Shown: one piece after another, positions 41,525 to 43,807 of the stretch
Numbering within the stretch: the stretch's first letter is position 1
How the letters are laid out: each line of letters begins with the position of its first letter
Source: Stenotrophomonas maltophilia
Lineage (GTDB): Bacteria > Pseudomonadota > Gammaproteobacteria > Xanthomonadales > Xanthomonadaceae
Assembly (NCBI GenBank): GCA_002435595.1
Contig: DJBL01000056.1
Location: forward strand, 1-43,807
Direction: 5' to 3'
DNA: 43,807 nt
Notes under the pieces: model-generated
The model's input: only the letters and a program-made list of their open reading frames with translations
What the model was told of the DNA's origin: nothing
Databases searched by the model: none
Program-made: the position numbers and the translations under genes

Positions 41525-42765
41525 TGAGCAGAACCGATCGTCGCGTGGTGGTCACCGGCGCGGCCGCGCTGAGCCCGCTGGGCCATGACTGGCCCAGCAT
41601 CCGCGAGCGCCTGCATGCGCGCGTCAACGCGGTGCGGTACATCCCCGAGTGGGAAGTCTTCGACGGCCTCAACACGCGCCTGGCCGCACCCGTGCAGGAC
41701 TACGCGCTGCCGCCGCACTACAACCGCAAGACCACCCGCAGCATGGGCAAGGTGGCGGTGATGTCGGTGCGCGCCACCGAACTGGCGCTGGAATCGGCCG
41801 GCCTGCTCGGCCACCCGGTGCTGCGCAGCGGCCTGGCCGGGGTGGCCTACGGCTCGTCCTCGGGCAGCCACGAGGCCACCGCCGAGTTCGGCCGCATGCT
41901 GCATGAGCACACCACCGAGGGCATCAGCGCCACCACCTACCTGAAGATGATGAGCCACACCTCGCCGGTCAACATCGGGGTGTTCTTTGGCCTGTCCGGG
42001 CGCGTCTACACCACCTCCAGCGCCTGCACCTCGGGCAGCCAGGGCGTGGGCGCCGGCTACGAGGCGATCCGCAGCGGCAAGCAGCAGGTGATGGTCACCG
42101 GCGGCGCCGAGCAGCTCGATGCCACGGCCGCGGCGGTCTTCGACACCCTGTTTGCCACCAGTGTGCGCAACGATGCGCCGCAGACCACGCCCAGCCCGTT
42201 CGACGCCAACCGCGACGGCCTGGTGCTGGGCGAGGGCGCCGGCACGCTGATCCTGGAAGAGCTGGAGCATGCGCAGGCGCGCGGGGCCACGATCCTGGCC
42301 GAGGTGGTCGGCTACGGCACCAACAGCGATGGCCAGCACGTCACCCAGCCCACGGCCGACACCATGGCCCAGGCCATGCGCCTGGCGCTGGAGGATGCCG
42401 GGCTGGAGGCGTCGCAGATCGGCTACGTCAACGCACACGGCACCGCCACCGAACATGGCGACATCGCCGAGACCCAGGCCACCGCGCAGGTGTTCGGGCC
42501 GGGCATGCCGATCAGCTCGTTGAAGAGCTACGTGGGCCACATGCTCGGCGCGTGCGGCGCGTTCGAAGCCTGGCTCACCATCGAAATGATGCGCGAAGGC
42601 TGGTTCGCGCCCACCTTGAACCTGCAGACGGTCGATCCGCGCTGCGGCGCGCTGGACTTCATCCAGGGCGAAGGTCGCGCGCTGCAGACCGAGTACGTCA
42701 TGAGCAACAATTTCGCCTTCGGCGGGATCAACACCTCGTTGATCTTCCGTCGCTGGCAGGATTGA
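41524..42765 (+). CDS. Beta-ketoacyl-ACP synthase, second active copy (ApeR-like)
   Basis: The 413-residue FabF-like enzyme has nucleophile C168 in SSACTSGSQ, HGTATEHGD, and KSYVGHMLGACG, a full Cys-His-His triad. In APE systems such a stand-alone homodimer starts or supports the chain. It begins inside the ketoreductase stop (TGATG) and is the last gene of the operon. A perfect 14-base palindrome (42772-42785, GCCCGGATCCGGGC) lies seven bases after its stop but lacks a T tract. Confidence 0.92.
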   Translation: MSRTDRRVVVTGAAALSPLGHDWPSIRERLHARVNAVRYIPEWEVFDGLNTRLAAPVQDYALPPHYNRKTTRSMGKVAVMSVRATELALESAGLLGHPVLRSGLAGVAYGSSSGSHEATAEFGRMLHEHTTEGISATTYLKMMSHTSPVNIGVFFGLSGRVYTTSSACTSGSQGVGAGYEAIRSGKQQVMVTGGAEQLDATAAAVFDTLFATSVRNDAPQTTPSPFDANRDGLVLGEGAGTLILEELEHAQARGATILAEVVGYGTNSDGQHVTQPTADTMAQAMRLALEDAGLEASQIGYVNAHGTATEHGDIAETQATAQVFGPGMPISSLKSYVGHMLGACGAFEAWLTIEMMREGWFAPTLNLQTVDPRCGALDFIQGEGRALQTEYVMSNNFAFGGINTSLIFRRWQD

Positions 42766-42832
42766 CCCCCAGCCCGGATCCGGGCCGGTTCCCACGCAAC
42801 ACCCTGCGCCCCACCAACAAGGAGAAAGTTGA

Positions 42833-43270
42833 ATGCGTCGTTTTGCCCTGATTGCCGCCACCGCCCTGCTCGCCGTCGCCAGCACCGCCCAGGCCCGTGA
42901 TACCCGTGTGGAACAGTCGCTGCGCGAGCTGGTGAGCTCCCAGGCCGCCCGCGATGCCGGGATCGACGGCAGCGTGCGTTTCTACTTGGCCGGTGAAAAG
43001 GTCAATGTCCAGCAGCGTTTCGGCGAGGACGTGACCAACAAGAAGACCAACGCGGCCAACAAGAGCGATGAGGAAGCCTGCCGCTGGGTGGCCCTGTCGG
43101 CGCTGCGCGCGCTGCAGGACGGCGCCAAGTCGCGCGGTGCCAACGCCGTGGTGGACATCGTCAGCTACTACAAGAAGAACGAGTTCAAGAGCGCCACCAA
43201 CTACGAGTGCTTCGCCGGTACGCTGATGGCCGGTGTCGCCCTCAAGGGCACCTACGCCAAGGTCAAGTAA
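42833..43270 (+). CDS. Small secreted protein, 'excinuclease'-misnamed family
   Basis: The 145-residue protein has a signal peptide (RRFALIAATALLAVASTAQA) and a mature part with KSDEEACRWVALSALRALQDGAKSRGANAVVDIVSYYKKN and two cysteines (C83, C126), which may form a disulphide in the periplasm. It resembles small secreted proteins automatically annotated as 'excinuclease ATPase subunit', a misnomer, and the SRGANAVVDIVSYYK segment recalls YbjQ-like folds. The start ATG 42833 has GGAG eight bases upstream. It follows the pigment operon by 67 bases, with no terminator between, so might be cotranscribed. Confidence 0.78.
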   Translation: MRRFALIAATALLAVASTAQARDTRVEQSLRELVSSQAARDAGIDGSVRFYLAGEKVNVQQRFGEDVTNKKTNAANKSDEEACRWVALSALRALQDGAKSRGANAVVDIVSYYKKNEFKSATNYECFAGTLMAGVALKGTYAKVK

Positions 43271-43285
43271 GCCGGTGCATTCCCC

Positions 43286-43314
43286 GGAGGTGCCCGGCCC
43301 TGCCCGGCACCTCC
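43286..43314. terminator. Hairpin after the small secreted protein (possible terminator)
   Basis: GGAGGTGCC (43286-43294) pairs perfectly with GGCACCTCC (43306-43314) across an 11-base loop, 15 bases after the stop codon. No T tract follows, so it may need Rho or only protect the 3' end. Confidence 0.5.
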
Positions 43315-43332
43315 CGGCGATCCCGACCTGAA

Positions 43333-43399
43333 CGCGATCGCGACATTGATGAACCTGAATCTGCCGCGCGCCGGCAAACCGGCGCCCTGAGGCGATCGC
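43333..43399. repeat. Two GCGATCGC palindromes flanking a GCGCCGG hairpin
   Basis: CGCGATCGCG (43333-43342) and GCGATCGC (43392-43399) are perfect palindromes about 50 bases apart. Between them GCGCCGG-CAAA-CCGGCGC (43368-43385) is a perfect short hairpin. They lie in the gap upstream of ycgL; the meaning is unknown. Confidence 0.55.
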
Positions 43400-43468
43400 G
43401 GCTTTCCCCCTTGCGTGGTTTCCGACACAATCATCGCCATCACCTCCCAGGGCCACGCCCCGCGGGCA

Positions 43469-43738
43469 ATGCAAGCCTACGTCTACAAAAGCCAACGCAA
43501 GCAGGACACTTACGTCTACCTCGCCGTCCGCGATGACTTCAACGCTGTTCCCAAAGCGTTGCAGGCCACGCTGGCGCCGTTCGCATTCGTGCTTGAAGTC
43601 GCCCTGACCCCCGACCGTCGCCTCGCCCTGGCCGATGTGGCGCAAGTGCGCGCCAACCTCGCCGAGCGCGGCTTCCACCTGCAGATGCCACCGCCACCGG
43701 TGGCGCCGGTGCGGGTCCCCCGTCGCCGCGATGACTGA
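43469..43738 (+). CDS. ycgL: YcgL domain protein
   Basis: The 89-residue protein starts MQAYVYKSQRKQDTYVYLA and has LEVALTPDRRLALADVAQVRANLAERGFHLQMPPP, the full YcgL fold of small conserved gammaproteobacterial proteins. Its function is unknown. ATG 43469 is the family start; the frame is open upstream to 43415, but that part is not conserved. It overlaps the next gene by eight bases (ATGACTGA), indicating coupled translation. Confidence 0.9.
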   Translation: MQAYVYKSQRKQDTYVYLAVRDDFNAVPKALQATLAPFAFVLEVALTPDRRLALADVAQVRANLAERGFHLQMPPPPVAPVRVPRRRDD

Positions 43739-43807
43739 CACCCTGCGCAGCCGCGCCCTGGCCAGCGCGTTCGCCGCCGGCGTCCTGCTGGCCCTGGCGG
43801 CCGCGCT
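43731..43807 (+). CDS. Unidentified protein, N-terminus only (cut by window edge)
   Basis: An ATG at 43731 overlaps the ycgL stop and opens a frame to the window end: MTDTLRSRALASAFAAGVLLALAAA. The stretch after residue 10 is hydrophobic, suggesting a membrane helix or signal anchor. No family can be named from 25 residues. Confidence 0.55.
   Translation, partial: MTDTLRSRALASAFAAGVLLALAAA

Noticed and set aside
42833..43270. 'Excinuclease ABC subunit' label for the small secreted protein
   Set aside because: The protein is 145 residues with a signal peptide and has no ATPase or UvrABC domain.

Overview
The window is GC-rich gammaproteobacterial chromosome, most likely from Stenotrophomonas or a close relative in the Xanthomonadaceae. 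This rests on several signals: GTAG-ended REP palindromes of the SMAG type known from Stenotrophomonas maltophilia, a subclass B3 metallo-beta-lactamase, a three-hairpin C-rich small RNA behind polA that looks like Xanthomonas sX13, and a divergent chorismatase (XanB2) next to a xanthomonadin / aryl polyene (APE) operon. No phage, insertion sequence, CRISPR array, tRNA or rRNA was seen.

Region 1 (1-25 kb) is mostly housekeeping. It runs from a truncated glycosyltransferase through rpmB-rpmG, a 600-base gene-free stretch with unusual inverted repeats, cardiolipin synthase, a YdhS-like flavoprotein, a lipoprotein-type B3 beta-lactamase, uvrD, a mini low-molecular-weight phosphatase, several small conserved proteins, a sugar acetyltransferase and a universal stress protein. 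polA and the sX13-like RNA follow, then a DUF421 membrane protein, hemF, a cysteine-rich secreted protein with a four-helix membrane partner, an S9 peptidase with a NUDIX hydrolase, and cydAB of the short-Q-loop (cyanide-insensitive) type. REP elements fill the spaces between convergent genes.

Region 2 (25.1-42.8 kb) is a complete APE/xanthomonadin cluster. xanB2 (minus strand) makes hydroxybenzoate from chorismate. Divergently, sixteen tightly packed genes (26380-42765, nearly all overlapping) encode a chain-length factor, two acyltransferases of different families, two acyl carrier proteins, membrane proteins, a fused ligase-dehydratase, a glycosyltransferase, an aromatic ammonia-lyase, a thioesterase, LolA-like and MMPL export proteins, a flavin-dependent halogenase-like enzyme, a DUF3261 lipoprotein, two active ketosynthases, a dehydratase and a ketoreductase. 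Together they can activate an aryl starter, extend it into a polyene on ACP, attach it to a lipid and move it to the outer membrane. The order matches the ApeC-ApeR order of the E. coli APE cluster.

Region 3 (42.8-43.8 kb) holds a small secreted protein of the misnamed 'excinuclease' family, ycgL, and the beginning of another gene.

The least explained features are a pair of inverted-repeat elements at 1126-1387 that share core motifs but have different perfectly paired 20-bp arms, a mosaic relative of them at 22.4 kb, and a recurring promoter layout in which a -10 hexamer ends 5-7 bases before the start codon (uvrD, polA, hemF, xanB2, the YdhS-like gene), suggesting leaderless mRNAs.
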